A DNA stretch of 64,000 nucleotides, from the NCBI RefSeq assembly GCF_012524165.2, contig NZ_JABACJ020000006.1, positions 124,001 to 188,000 of the forward strand, given 5' to 3'. Positions 37,051 through 46,269 of the stretch are shown here, one piece after another. Under the pieces are notes generated by a model, which saw only the letters and a program-made list of their open reading frames with translations, did not search any database and was not told the DNA's origin. Each line of letters starts with the position of its first letter. The stretch's first letter is position 1. The position numbers were made by a program, and so were the translations under genes. Source of the stretch: Faecalicatena faecalis (GTDB lineage Bacteria; Bacillota; Clostridia; Lachnospirales; Lachnospiraceae).

Positions 37051-39396
37051 TTATTCAGCGATTAGCATGATGTTCATTTTTTTAATAGATACGCTAACAA
37101 TATAGACACTTAAACTCACCACTAACACTAATGAAAAAGGAATGATTAGATAGTTAATAAGAGGATTTGTGACAAAGGTTAGTTTTGAAACACCTGATAA
37201 TAATAGGCTGCCGACTTGTGTTCCAAGTACATTTGTTAGTACCACTCCAACAATAAGACCAATGAGTAATGTAAATAATGCTCTTACAATATACTGTCGC
37301 TGCAATGTTTTCGTGGAAATACCAATACTCTTCATAATCGCAATATTCTTTGCTTCTTTTGCAAGAATCATTTTAAAGAACATAGAAGTAATCAAAATGG
37401 ATATAAATAAGGAAAGGGCAAATGATACTACACTAAGGCTGGTGACTTGTTCAATAATTCCGCCTAATGTCTGCTTAATATAGTTATCCATATCAGTCAC
37501 TTTGATATGTGTAAACGTTTGTTCAAGTTTTGTTTTTACTTCATTTATTTTAGAAGCATCTTTGACATTGAAATTATAAGTAGTCCATAACACATCATCG
37601 CTTTCAAGCATCCCTTTCGCAGTTTTACCACCGTTGGTTACATCTTGATAAATGCCGCTTACCGTAAGTTTTTCTTCTTTTCCTTCCAAAATGATAGTAA
37701 CGGTATCTCCAACACTTACTTCAAATTCATCTGCATTCATACTGGATAGAGCAATCTCTTTATCGTTTTGTGGTGCCCGCCCATCCGTGTAATGAAGTGG
37801 GAATACATCATAATCCTTTGAACTCTCGATTTTAATAGTGCTTATCTCATGATCAGCATTTTTCATCTGATATGCACTTGTTTCGTAAGAAGCAACTTTT
37901 TCAATCACATCATTGTTCAAGCTTTCATTTGTTAAATAACGGAATACTTCTTCGGATTCTTCCTTATACTTATCCATTTGATGAATATCGATTCGTAAAT
38001 CACTTTCTCCAGCACCCATATAAGAAATAAAACTAGAATCTTGAATCGTTTGTAAAAAGTTGAAAGGAACGCTCATCATAAACAAACTAATAGCAAAGAC
38101 CAGCATTAACAATATATACGTTTTTATTTGTGTTAACACTTCCCGAATACCGATAAAAATCGTGTGATTCCCTATCCAATGTTTCTTGCCGCTTAATTGC
38201 ATTCTATGTGCAATTTTACGGTTTCCGGATATTTCTCCAGCTTGTAATGCCTGATAAGCTGAAATCTTTTTGAAGCGTCTAAACACAAGCCTGCAAAATA
38301 AATAAACAAACAAGAATACGAGAAGAGAACCCAGCAGTGGCAGAAAATAGCTAATCATAGTTTTAGGAGCCAGGCCCATGTAAACGGACATTGATTTGGT
38401 AAATACGTTTGTAACTGCCAGAGAAGCAAGATAACCGCCAAGACAAGCAATAGAAGCAATCACAATATATTTTGTAAGATACAGTTTTCGTATATTCTTG
38501 TTGCTGATACCAGTCGCTTTCATAATTCCGATTTCTCGATAATCTTCTTCTATAGCAGTAAGGATCGTAAATCGCAAGCATAAAGAAGCAATGAGCAATA
38601 GCAATAAACTAATAAGAATAATAATGGCGATAACAATGCCATCTGTTAATGCGTTTAATACTTGGTATAAAGATTTCGTGAGTGCTGTTCCGCTTTGTGG
38701 AAGATTAGAAGCTTCGTATTGCTTTTCAAATTCTGAAATCGAGCTGTCATCATTCAATTCAAACTCTATTAAATGTTCTTGATTACTAAGCTTTGTTTCT
38801 AATTCATTCCAATCATTATCACTTACCAGAAATCGCTTCGAGGTAACAAGTGAGGGGTTCATCTGTGCATCACGTATAAATGAAGTGATTGTATACGTCT
38901 TTTTGAAATCCCCTATTTGTACTTGCACCTTAGAGCCTAACTCTAAGTTATAAAGTTGTTGATGATAAACAGGAATACCGATCTCACCATCATGAACACC
39001 AGCGATTTCATCTCTTGAATCTAATAAGAAATCAAATGCTTCATTTTGTTTCACAAAACTATTTTCAATAATACTATTTACTTCCGAGTCGCCATTAACT
39101 TGGAGAAATAGACTTTCGCCATCAATATTTAACATGGTTACGGTCTGCTGGTTTTTCACAAGTTCATTATTTTCACTAAATGTGTTGATTTCATCTTGTG
39201 AGAAATCACCAGCATACATCTGTACATAGCTAGGTACTTTTGCTTTTTCAAATAAATGGTCTAAAGAACCTGTTAATTCAGTTGCAATCGTTAATGCACT
39301 AGATAACAGCATTGCGGATAATAAAATAAATGTAAAGAGGGTAAAAACAATGACTTTATTCTTCTTAAAATCTTTTTTCATTAATCGTTGTACCAT
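37051..39396 (-). CDS. FtsX-type ABC transporter permease
   Basis: A 781-residue permease with an N-terminal membrane helix, a large extracytoplasmic region (about 45-240), FtsX-like helices (about 250-375), a second external region (about 430-640) and a final FtsX bundle (about 650-770). This duplicated layout is typical of MacB/BceB-related mechanotransmitters. AAAGGAGATAATAAATGG is its start context. Same AT-rich codon use as the ATPase gene. Confidence 0.9.
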   Translation of the reverse strand: MVQRLMKKDFKKNKVIVFTLFTFILLSAMLLSSALTIATELTGSLDHLFEKAKVPSYVQMYAGDFSQDEINTFSENNELVKNQQTVTMLNIDGESLFLQVNGDSEVNSIIENSFVKQNEAFDFLLDSRDEIAGVHDGEIGIPVYHQQLYNLELGSKVQVQIGDFKKTYTITSFIRDAQMNPSLVTSKRFLVSDNDWNELETKLSNQEHLIEFELNDDSSISEFEKQYEASNLPQSGTALTKSLYQVLNALTDGIVIAIIILISLLLLLIASLCLRFTILTAIEEDYREIGIMKATGISNKNIRKLYLTKYIVIASIACLGGYLASLAVTNVFTKSMSVYMGLAPKTMISYFLPLLGSLLVFLFVYLFCRLVFRRFKKISAYQALQAGEISGNRKIAHRMQLSGKKHWIGNHTIFIGIREVLTQIKTYILLMLVFAISLFMMSVPFNFLQTIQDSSFISYMGAGESDLRIDIHQMDKYKEESEEVFRYLTNESLNNDVIEKVASYETSAYQMKNADHEISTIKIESSKDYDVFPLHYTDGRAPQNDKEIALSSMNADEFEVSVGDTVTIILEGKEEKLTVSGIYQDVTNGGKTAKGMLESDDVLWTTYNFNVKDASKINEVKTKLEQTFTHIKVTDMDNYIKQTLGGIIEQVTSLSVVSFALSLFISILITSMFFKMILAKEAKNIAIMKSIGISTKTLQRQYIVRALFTLLIGLIVGVVLTNVLGTQVGSLLLSGVSKLTFVTNPLINYLIIPFSLVLVVSLSVYIVSVSIKKMNIMLIAE

Positions 39397-39497
39397 TTAT
39401 TATCTCCTTTCATTTTAATACGCAAAGTGTATGTCAAATTCAAAAGGAGATGCGTACTGATCCTTTTGAATCCATTCGTCTTTTATCCAACAATTTA

Positions 39498-40733
39498 CTA
39501 GATATCTTTTTCATTTCGATACAATAGTTTGCTTAAAATCGATAATAATATGGTAGCAACAAACGTAATTATGATTGGAATGTATGCACGGTTTTCAAAG
39601 GTTTCAAAGCCGATTCCATACAAAATCTGACCAATAGGAGCAACACATTGTGCAGTCGCCATAATAATGGCCATCACTTTTCCCAGGTTCTTTGATGGTG
39701 TAACTTTTTGGATTTTGCTTATCGCAAAGATAGATATAATGGATAAGCACGCAGAAAGCGGAACACCACTAAATACAAATAAAGCAAATGCTGGAAATGT
39801 TCCATACTGTAATAGTAGGGGAAGAGTAGACATTCCCATCGGTATTAAGAGAATTGCAACAAATAAAATCCAAAGGTAGAAATTAGATACCCTTATTTTT
39901 TTTGAAACGACTCCTATCAGGAGGGCACCTAGAATTGTTGCAAATTCCATAATTCCAATCCCTATTCCATATAGACCCGTATTTAAGTTCATTGTGACTC
40001 TTAAAATATATGGTACTCCAATGATAAAGAGTGGAGTAAGAGCAAAATTAAGCCCTACACTTAACAACATCGTTTTACGAATGAAACTATGAGTTAATGT
40101 ATAATGGAATCCTTCTTTCAAATCACTTGCTAAAACTTTAATAATATTACCTGAATATTCTGTTTTATTTTGCGGTACTAAAATACGTGTTTCTAATAAT
40201 GCAGTTAAGAAGAATAAAATTGTTATGATCATTAGAATATTCTTCATTCCAATTGAGCTATAAAGTAAACCTCCTAAAACAGGAGCAACAATCCCTGATA
40301 GAGATTGAACACCTTGCAAAATACCATTTGCTGATTCTAATTTGTCACTTGTAGAAATCCCAGGGATAATCGCTGTCACAACAGGAGTATCCATTGCGCC
40401 GACAAAACCGAATAGAATCATTGCAACTGCAATAACAAAAATAGATGTCTGGTTGAATAAGAATGCGATTAGAAGTAATAAACTAAGTAAACCATTCGTT
40501 AGATCTAAACCAACCATAATTGATTTGCGATTGAATCTATCAGCCAATGCTCCAGCAATTGGTGAGAATAAAACTGGCAGACTTGATACTGCAAATAATG
40601 TTGCGTAAATATCCGCCCGCCCTGTAATATCTAAAACATAAAGAGATAGTGCAAAACGAAGTAGTGATGTCCCAAAGACGGAGACTGCTTGCCCCGTCAC
40701 TAATTTAATAAAGTTAAATGATGTTTGATACAT
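39498..40733 (-). CDS. MFS transporter, multidrug efflux type
   Basis: A 411-residue, 12-helix major facilitator with the motif-A-like loop GALADRFNRKS between helices 2 and 3. It resembles drug exporters of the MefA-like group. The only ATG (40733) lies about 27 bases after a strong AGGAGGGG; the frame stays open back to it (IIELTQTS before M), so a non-standard ATT or ATA start is possible. It lies between the TetR gene and the ABC genes. Confidence 0.85.
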   Translation of the reverse strand: MYQTSFNFIKLVTGQAVSVFGTSLLRFALSLYVLDITGRADIYATLFAVSSLPVLFSPIAGALADRFNRKSIMVGLDLTNGLLSLLLLIAFLFNQTSIFVIAVAMILFGFVGAMDTPVVTAIIPGISTSDKLESANGILQGVQSLSGIVAPVLGGLLYSSIGMKNILMIITILFFLTALLETRILVPQNKTEYSGNIIKVLASDLKEGFHYTLTHSFIRKTMLLSVGLNFALTPLFIIGVPYILRVTMNLNTGLYGIGIGIMEFATILGALLIGVVSKKIRVSNFYLWILFVAILLIPMGMSTLPLLLQYGTFPAFALFVFSGVPLSACLSIISIFAISKIQKVTPSKNLGKVMAIIMATAQCVAPIGQILYGIGFETFENRAYIPIIITFVATILLSILSKLLYRNEKDI

Positions 40734-40833
40734 CGATGTTTGTGTTAATTCTATAATAAACCCCTCCTAATATAAAATTTTAAAAGTTATTCTTTCTATT
40801 TCCATTTCCTCTTGTAACATGTTGGTAGTCTAG

Positions 40834-41463
40834 TTACATATTTTGAAACAACAATAGTTTTACTTGTTCTTTGCTATTTTTCGATTCATCAATTCTTAAT
40901 ACATGAAAAAAAGTATTCAAGACAACCTCAATATTTACTTCTATCTTTGCATCTGAAATACTACTAAGGTCATATATTGTTTGCACACCGGCCACAAGGA
41001 ATTGAATATCCTCAAGCGGATTAGCAGATGAAAAATCTTGTTTTCTATTTCCTTCAATAATCATTTCTGCATAGATGGGACATAGAACTTCCAATGTTCT
41101 TTGTAATGCTCTTTGTTTCATCAATGCATTGTTTGGTTCATTCAAACTTTCAATTATTACTTTTTTTTCAACGGTTTCTGATTTCCTAAATAAGGAAGTA
41201 ATTAGTTTTTCAATTGGTGTCAGTTTTTTATTGTTAAGTACTTCTTTTGCATGTTCTAATTCAGTGTCAATAATTCTCATAATAACTGCGTCCATGACTT
41301 CTTCTTTTGATGTGAAGTAGTAGTAGAATGTTCCTTTGGCAATTCCAACTTCTTTTAAAATGGTATTCACAGTGGTTACTTCATAGCCTCTTACAGTAAA
41401 TAACTGTTCTGCACAATCTAAAATTGCATTTCTTTTTATATCAAAATCTTTTGTATGTGACAT
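40834..41463 (-). CDS. TetR family transcriptional regulator
   Basis: A 209-residue repressor. The N-terminal TetR helix-turn-helix (ILDCAEQLFTVRGYEVTTVN, GIAKGTFYYYFTSKEEVMD) is clear; the C-terminal ligand domain is divergent. ATG 41463 has AAAGGAG upstream and is preferred to the start 12 codons earlier, which lies in the operator region. Two operator-like inverted repeats overlap its promoter, so it probably represses the whole cassette. Confidence 0.93.
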   Translation of the reverse strand: MSHTKDFDIKRNAILDCAEQLFTVRGYEVTTVNTILKEVGIAKGTFYYYFTSKEEVMDAVIMRIIDTELEHAKEVLNNKKLTPIEKLITSLFRKSETVEKKVIIESLNEPNNALMKQRALQRTLEVLCPIYAEMIIEGNRKQDFSSANPLEDIQFLVAGVQTIYDLSSISDAKIEVNIEVVLNTFFHVLRIDESKNSKEQVKLLLFQNM

Positions 41464-41477
41464 TAGCTTCTCCTTTC

Positions 41478-41492
41478 TCGACCGTTGGTCTA
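41478..41492. promoter_or_regulatory. TetR operator, site 1
   Basis: TCGACCGTTGGTCTA: the half-sites TCGAC and GTCTA are 5 bases apart, near the predicted transcription start and just before the TetR ribosome site. Confidence 0.6.
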
Positions 41493-41499
41493 TAAACAT

Positions 41500-41528
41500 A
41501 TATTACTCGACTGCTGGTCGAATGTCAA
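41500..41528 (-). promoter_or_regulatory. Promoter of the TetR-MFS-ABC cassette
   Basis: On the minus strand TTGACA (41528-41523), a 17-base spacer and TAATAT (41505-41500). Operator site 2 fills the spacer. Confidence 0.8.
41507..41521. promoter_or_regulatory. TetR operator, site 2
   Basis: TCGAC (41507-41511) and GTCGA (41517-41521) are perfect inverted half-sites around TGCTG, the same layout as site 1, inside the -35/-10 spacer. Confidence 0.65.
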
Positions 41529-41586
41529 GGGGATTTATAAAGTTTCTTTTTTTGGTCATTTAAATCCGCCTCATTAATAATACAAA

Positions 41587-41623
41587 AAAGGTGTAAACTC
41601 ATTTTTACAAAGTTTACACCTTT
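41587..41623 (-). terminator. Terminator of the DUF6128-like gene
   Basis: AAAGGTGTAAACT (41587-41599) and AGTTTACACCTTT (41611-41623) are perfect inverted repeats. Read on the minus strand the stem is followed by a T-run, ending the gene that stops at 41704. Confidence 0.88.
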
Positions 41624-41703
41624 ACATTTGTTCCAAATCCCTGATGACTATTGGAGTTTCTGACGGTTTCCCGTTTCTGATTTCAATTTTATGCTATAAG
41701 TAT

Positions 41704-42738
41704 CTATCGTATATAACGGCACCAGTATCCAAATTTTTCACTTTCATCTCGTTCCTCTTCATCGAGTTCCAACTGATTTGTATATGTCTGTGTGAACTGT
41801 GGGAAACCAAAAAGTTCTGCTGCTCTTGCTTCACGGGGAGCATAAATTCCAGGGACACCAAGCCAAAAGTGTCCGTCCTCTTCAACGAGCAATAGATGAT
41901 TATAATTATGATAGCCATGCATTAGGAAGCTGTTATTCGCCAGATTCCAGGATTTACGAGGGAGCACTGAAAGATCAGAGCGTTGTATTTTTCGGACGGT
42001 CTCATGAGGTTCATCAGGCTGATTAGGTACTTCATCAGAAGAATAGGGTTCTTCTGTGCGTGATTTTGCATCTTCTTCCCAGAGTTCCTGGAAACGTTCA
42101 GGAGGTTCAGGTACATTGTCATTTTCAATATATTCCGTTTCTGTTAATGTTTCCGCTTCCTCCTCATTAGGTACTGTCGCATTTTCAGAGATTCCCTCCA
42201 CATCCTTCTGCGTCTCCAACGGATCAGTTTCTTCCAATTCGCCGGGAAACACGTTGATAGATTCCGCCTCCATGACTGACATAGATTCCTCAACAGCTTC
42301 TGGTTCTTTTACTGGTTCCAAAATGGACGCTTCCGTCGCTTCTGCTGTTGGTCTGTCTTCCCAGATTTTTACCTTATCAGTATCAAACGGAATATTATCA
42401 GAAAATGCCCCGTAGTACTGACCTGACTCTGTCCTTAGTAGAAAACCGTTCAGATCATCCAGTATTTTACCACCTGGATATTCTGAGTCAGTCAGGGAGA
42501 GTCTGGCATAAATAGATTTTTCACCACAGGAAAGCTTCTCGAGTGGTTTTGCAATACTTTCGGATTCGTTTTCATAAAAAGCCAGCAGCGAGACAGTGTC
42601 GCCGTTCTTCACGGGAACTCCCCGTGCATTGATTTGCAGAATGCAGGAATGATAGTGCGGTGTGACCTTCATGAAGCCTACATTCCTAAGTTTTTGATCA
42701 TTTTTGTATTCATATAAGTAACAGATACCGGGATTCAT
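41704..42738 (-). CDS. DUF6128-like hypothetical protein
   Basis: A 344-residue protein in three parts: an N-terminal domain (1-130: GICYLYEYKNDQK, HYHSCILQINARGVPV), an acidic, probably disordered linker rich in Glu and Pro (about 130-255), and a C-terminal domain (about 260-344: LPRKSWNLANNSFLMHGYHNYNHL, WLGVPGIYAPREARAAELFG). The ends recall DUF6128 proteins of Lachnospiraceae; function unknown. ATG 42738 has AGAGGTG at the right distance, so the ten residues upstream are left out. Confidence 0.65.
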   Translation of the reverse strand: MNPGICYLYEYKNDQKLRNVGFMKVTPHYHSCILQINARGVPVKNGDTVSLLAFYENESESIAKPLEKLSCGEKSIYARLSLTDSEYPGGKILDDLNGFLLRTESGQYYGAFSDNIPFDTDKVKIWEDRPTAEATEASILEPVKEPEAVEESMSVMEAESINVFPGELEETDPLETQKDVEGISENATVPNEEEAETLTETEYIENDNVPEPPERFQELWEEDAKSRTEEPYSSDEVPNQPDEPHETVRKIQRSDLSVLPRKSWNLANNSFLMHGYHNYNHLLLVEEDGHFWLGVPGIYAPREARAAELFGFPQFTQTYTNQLELDEEERDESEKFGYWCRYIR

Positions 42739-42835
42739 GATGCACCTCTGGTCTTGTCTTTTATTCAATCTAATCTATTCGGTCCCGAAAGAAAAAAGAA
42801 CAATATTTGTGTAAATTATAAAAGGATGTGTTAAA

Positions 42836-42860
42836 ATCATTTTATAGTAGTTAAAATGAT
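42836..42860 (+). repeat. Inverted repeat upstream of the lipoprotein gene
   Basis: ATCATTTTA (42836-42844) and TAAAATGAT (42852-42860) pair perfectly. The repeat starts at a TAAAAT (42832-42837) that could be the -10 element, so it may be an operator or an mRNA 5' hairpin. Confidence 0.5.
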
Positions 42861-42892
42861 CGATAAGATTGGTAGGAAATAGGAGAAAGTAA

Positions 42893-43375
42893 ATGAAAAA
42901 GGGAATTCTAACATTAGTAGCGGCAGGCTTTATTAGTTTCATGATATCAGGATGCATCATGAATACTGGGGCAAAGGTATATGATAATGATGAAATAATT
43001 GCGGAGGAATATAACTCTTATAATCTTTATAAATCGAGTCAGTATATAGAGGGGAACTGTCTAACAGGTTCTGCAGAAAAACTGGAAGGTATGGGGATGG
43101 TTTGGATATTTGACGCTCCAGAGGAGGTGGACGTTAATATGGAGGGGAAAGTAACTGTTTCATCTGGCAAGGCAAAACTGGTCATGATTGCCCCAGATGA
43201 TACACTCACAGTTTTGAGAGAGTATACGGGAGATTCAAAAGAGCCTCATGAATTCACGGACACATTCCGGGTAGAAAGAGGCCGAAACCGGATAAAGCTT
43301 ATTGGTGCAAAAGATACCAGGATTGAATATGAAATCTCAATTGATCAGGGAGAAATGAAAACTTTTGGAGATTAG
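42893..43375 (+). CDS. Predicted lipoprotein of unknown function
   Basis: A 160-residue secreted protein. The signal peptide (MKKGILTLVAAGFISFMISGC) ends in a lipobox with C21. The mature part looks like a small all-beta domain (VDVNMEGKVTVSSGKAKLVM, GRNRIKLIGAKDTRIEYEIS). ATAGGAGAAAGTAA precedes the ATG. It is 14 bases before tadA, perhaps in one transcript. No family recognised. Confidence 0.8.
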   Translation: MKKGILTLVAAGFISFMISGCIMNTGAKVYDNDEIIAEEYNSYNLYKSSQYIEGNCLTGSAEKLEGMGMVWIFDAPEEVDVNMEGKVTVSSGKAKLVMIAPDDTLTVLREYTGDSKEPHEFTDTFRVERGRNRIKLIGAKDTRIEYEISIDQGEMKTFGD

Positions 43376-43389
43376 GAGCAGTATAAGAA

Positions 43390-43881
43390 ATGCAGAAGAA
43401 GAACATGACTTTAGATGAAAAATATATGAAAGAGGCAATCAAACAGGCGAAAAAAGCTTATGCCCTTGATGAGGTGCCGATTGGCTGTGTGATTGTTTAT
43501 CAGGATAAGATTATTGGGAGGGGCTATAACAGGCGTACCACAGATAAGAATACTTTGGCTCACGCAGAGCTGCTTGCCATTAAAAAGGCTAGTAAGAAGA
43601 TGGATGACTGGCGTCTGGAAGATTGTACGATGTATGTGACATTGGAGCCGTGCCAGATGTGCTCCGGTGCAATCGTTCAGGCAAGGATCAAGCGCGTGGT
43701 GGTCGGCTGTATGAATCCGAAAGCTGGATGTGCTGGGTCCATACTAAACCTGTTGGAAATGCAGGAATTCAATCACCAGGCAGAGCTTACAACGGGAGTT
43801 CTTGAGGAAGAATGCAGCAGCATGATGAAGCAGTTTTTTAAAGAACTTCGTGAAAAGCAAAAAAAGAAGAAAAAACAGTAA
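43390..43881 (+). CDS. tadA: tRNA-specific adenosine deaminase
   Basis: A 163-residue zinc deaminase that turns adenosine-34 of tRNA-Arg(ACG) into inosine. The active site HAE (LAHAELLAIKKA) and the zinc motif PCQMCSGA are present. The lysine-rich tail is unremarkable. The SRP RNA gene lies downstream on the opposite strand, as is common in Firmicutes. Confidence 0.95.
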   Translation: MQKKNMTLDEKYMKEAIKQAKKAYALDEVPIGCVIVYQDKIIGRGYNRRTTDKNTLAHAELLAIKKASKKMDDWRLEDCTMYVTLEPCQMCSGAIVQARIKRVVVGCMNPKAGCAGSILNLLEMQEFNHQAELTTGVLEEECSSMMKQFFKELREKQKKKKKQ

Positions 43882-43916
43882 TTTTAAGAACCAATGAATG
43901 AAAAGAGGTTAAAAAA

Positions 43917-43965
43917 AGAACCTTTATACAATTGGGTCCGCAGACCAATTAGTATAAAGGTTCTT
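43917..43965 (-). terminator. Terminator of the SRP RNA gene
   Basis: AGAACCTTTATAC (43917-43929) pairs with GTATAAAGGTTCT (43952-43964), with ATTGG and CCAAT extending the stem inside. On the minus strand a run of seven T follows. It may also end tadA transcription on the plus strand. Confidence 0.85.
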
Positions 43966-43979
43966 GTTATTGATGTCAG

Positions 43980-44252
43980 AATTATTTTACGTGCATTACG
44001 CTTCGAATGTATCTCCACAGACGTTACCTCGGTAGTTAACTCAATCCAGGCACCCTCACGGCACCCGGAAGATTCTGCTTAGTGCTGCTTCGTTCCCGAC
44101 CTGACACAGTTCACAGATTTCCGTCGCGTGAGACCCAAATCTTCAACGCCACTTTCCGAGGGCAGCTCTGCAAATCAACACCCTCTGCGTAATATCACCC
44201 CTGCTATAGCGGATTGCAGGTACAAGGTACCGCTAACACCCCGGCTGCACGA
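43980..44252 (-). ncRNA. ffs: Signal recognition particle RNA, large Bacillus type
   Basis: Read on the minus strand, the 5' part has GGGGTGTTAGCGGTACC and CAATCCGCTATAGCAGGGG, as in Bacillus scRNA (helices 2-4), and the Ffh-binding helix 8 reads TGTCAGGTCGGGAACGAAGC followed by AGCACTAAG. The GGAA tetraloop is kept while its closing pair is G-C rather than the usual C-G. The 5' end follows from the promoter; the 3' end near 43980-43990 is approximate. The RNA targets nascent membrane and secreted proteins with Ffh. Confidence 0.93.
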
Positions 44253-44258
44253 GTCTTA

Positions 44259-44287
44259 ATTTTACATTGTTTTGACCGAATTGTCAA
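44259..44287 (-). promoter_or_regulatory. Promoter of the SRP RNA gene
   Basis: On the minus strand TTGACA (44287-44282), a 17-base spacer and TAAAAT (44264-44259), placing the RNA start near 44252. Confidence 0.85.
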
Positions 44288-44461
44288 CGGATAAGGGAGT
44301 TTTTGTTTACGGAAAGGCAAAATTATAGTAAAATTAGAAATTAAACGTTACAGTACAGACTGTGCGATGTATCCGGCTTAAGGACTTTGGGCCAATAAAG
44401 GGCAATCTTTGAGGAAGCTGGATGAAAAAGTCTGCTGTATCCAAATGGAGATGATAAAATC

Positions 44462-46210
44462 ATGAAAGTGTTATTAACAGCAATTAATGCAAAGTATATA
44501 CATTCCAATCTGGCAGTCTACAGTCTGAAAAGCTATGCTTCTGTTTATGCACATGAGGTAGAGATCGCGGAGTATACGATCAATCAGAATGTAGATGATA
44601 TTCTTTCTGATATCTATAAAAAAGCGCCCGATATTCTGTGTTTTTCCTGCTATTTGTGGAACATTACATATATCAACCAGTTGATCGTTGAGATAAAGAA
44701 GATTCTGCCGGATGTACACATTTGGCTTGGAGGCCCAGAGGTCTCCTACAATGCTGTGCGTGTCCTGAATACTTATCCACAGGCCAGCGGAGTGATGTGT
44801 GGAGAGGGAGAAGAGACATTTCTGGAGCTATTGGATTTTTACCATGGGAAGATCAGAAATCTGAAAGATATCAAAGGTATTACGTTCCGAATGTGGAAAA
44901 CATCTCCTGATTCTGCGGACAATGTGGAAAACAAGTCAATAAAGAATGAACGTACAGATTATGATATTGTGGAAAATCCATGGCGAAAGGTGATGGATCT
45001 AAATAAGGTGCCTTTTGTATATGATGATATGGAAAAGTTCCGTAATAAAATCATCTACTATGAATCAAGCAGAGGCTGTCCATTTTCATGCAGTTATTGT
45101 CTTTCTTCTATTGATAAGTGTCTGCGTTTCCGGGATCTTAAGCTGGTGAAAAAGGAGCTTCAGGTATTTATTGATGCAGAGGTCCCACAGGTCAAATTTG
45201 TGGACAGGACCTTCAACTGTAAGCATGAACATGCGATGGAGATCTGGTCTTATCTGGCGGAGCATGATAAAGGGAAGACGAATTTCCATTTTGAAGTATC
45301 GGCCGATCTTTTGAATGAGGAAGAACTGTGTCTGATTGAATCTATGAGGCCTGGACTGATTCAACTCGAAATTGGAGTACAGTCTACCAACCCGGATACC
45401 ATAAAGGAAATCCATCGCACGATGAAATTCGATGAGGTGAGACGGATTGTGGAGAGAATCCATAAAAAGGGGAATGTCCATCAGCATTTAGACTTGATTG
45501 CCGGACTCCCTTTTGAGGATTATGCAAGCTTTCAGAATTCATTTAATGATGTATATTCTCTGCATCCCGAACAGCTTCAGCTTGGATTCTTAAAGGTCTT
45601 AAAGGGTTCCTACATGCATGAGAATGCCGTTAAATATGGACTTCAGTACCAGGAGCGCCCTCCGTTCGAGGTTTTGTCCACAAAGTGGCTTCCTTATTCG
45701 GACATCATTCGTTTAAAAGGTGTGGAGGAGATGGTGGAGGTCTATTATAACAGTGGGCAGTTCATCTATACATTGCGAGAATTGGAGAGACATTTTTCCG
45801 ATGCTTTTTCCCTCTATGAGGAGCTTGGTAGATATTACGAGAGGAATCAGCTTCATATGCTCAACCATTCCCGAATTACCCGTTATGAGATACTGTTTCG
45901 TTTCGCTGTGGAATACGATGGGGAAAATGAGGAAATCTATAAAAATACGCTGACAGTAGATCTGTACCTGCGGGATAATGTGAAGAACAGGCCTGATTTC
46001 GCAGGTGAAGAGACTGTGGGAAAAGAGGAAGCGGCAAAGTTTTACGATATGGAAGCCAGGGAACATCGGTATCTCCAGGGGTATGAACAGTTTGATAAGA
46101 GGCAGCTTCGAAAAATGACTCATTTGGAGAAAATTGATGGAAAGCTGTTATTGTTTGATTATCAAAATAGGAATGTGCTGACAAATCAGGCGATGCTCAT
46201 CTATATATAA
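44462..46210 (+). CDS. B12-binding radical SAM protein (DUF4080-type)
   Basis: A 582-residue protein with a cobalamin-binding-like N-terminal domain (1-140: LLTAINAKYIHSNLAVYSLK, IWLGGPEVS), a radical SAM core with the [4Fe-4S] cysteines C206, C210 and C213 (SSRGCPFSCSYC), and a C-terminal region like DUF4080. Such proteins do methyl transfer or other radical chemistry; the substrate is unknown. The usual DxHxxG cobalamin motif is not evident, so the domain may not bind B12. Confidence 0.88.
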   Translation: MKVLLTAINAKYIHSNLAVYSLKSYASVYAHEVEIAEYTINQNVDDILSDIYKKAPDILCFSCYLWNITYINQLIVEIKKILPDVHIWLGGPEVSYNAVRVLNTYPQASGVMCGEGEETFLELLDFYHGKIRNLKDIKGITFRMWKTSPDSADNVENKSIKNERTDYDIVENPWRKVMDLNKVPFVYDDMEKFRNKIIYYESSRGCPFSCSYCLSSIDKCLRFRDLKLVKKELQVFIDAEVPQVKFVDRTFNCKHEHAMEIWSYLAEHDKGKTNFHFEVSADLLNEEELCLIESMRPGLIQLEIGVQSTNPDTIKEIHRTMKFDEVRRIVERIHKKGNVHQHLDLIAGLPFEDYASFQNSFNDVYSLHPEQLQLGFLKVLKGSYMHENAVKYGLQYQERPPFEVLSTKWLPYSDIIRLKGVEEMVEVYYNSGQFIYTLRELERHFSDAFSLYEELGRYYERNQLHMLNHSRITRYEILFRFAVEYDGENEEIYKNTLTVDLYLRDNVKNRPDFAGEETVGKEEAAKFYDMEAREHRYLQGYEQFDKRQLRKMTHLEKIDGKLLLFDYQNRNVLTNQAMLIYI

Positions 46211-46269
46211 AAGAATGCGTTCTTCTGACAAAGAAGATACGGCCTAAAAAGGTCGCAAAGGAGGTTTTT

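Noticed and set aside
42056..42415. Plus-strand Ser-rich ORF opposite the DUF6128-like gene
   Set aside because: Antisense shadow of the acidic linker; no ribosome site.
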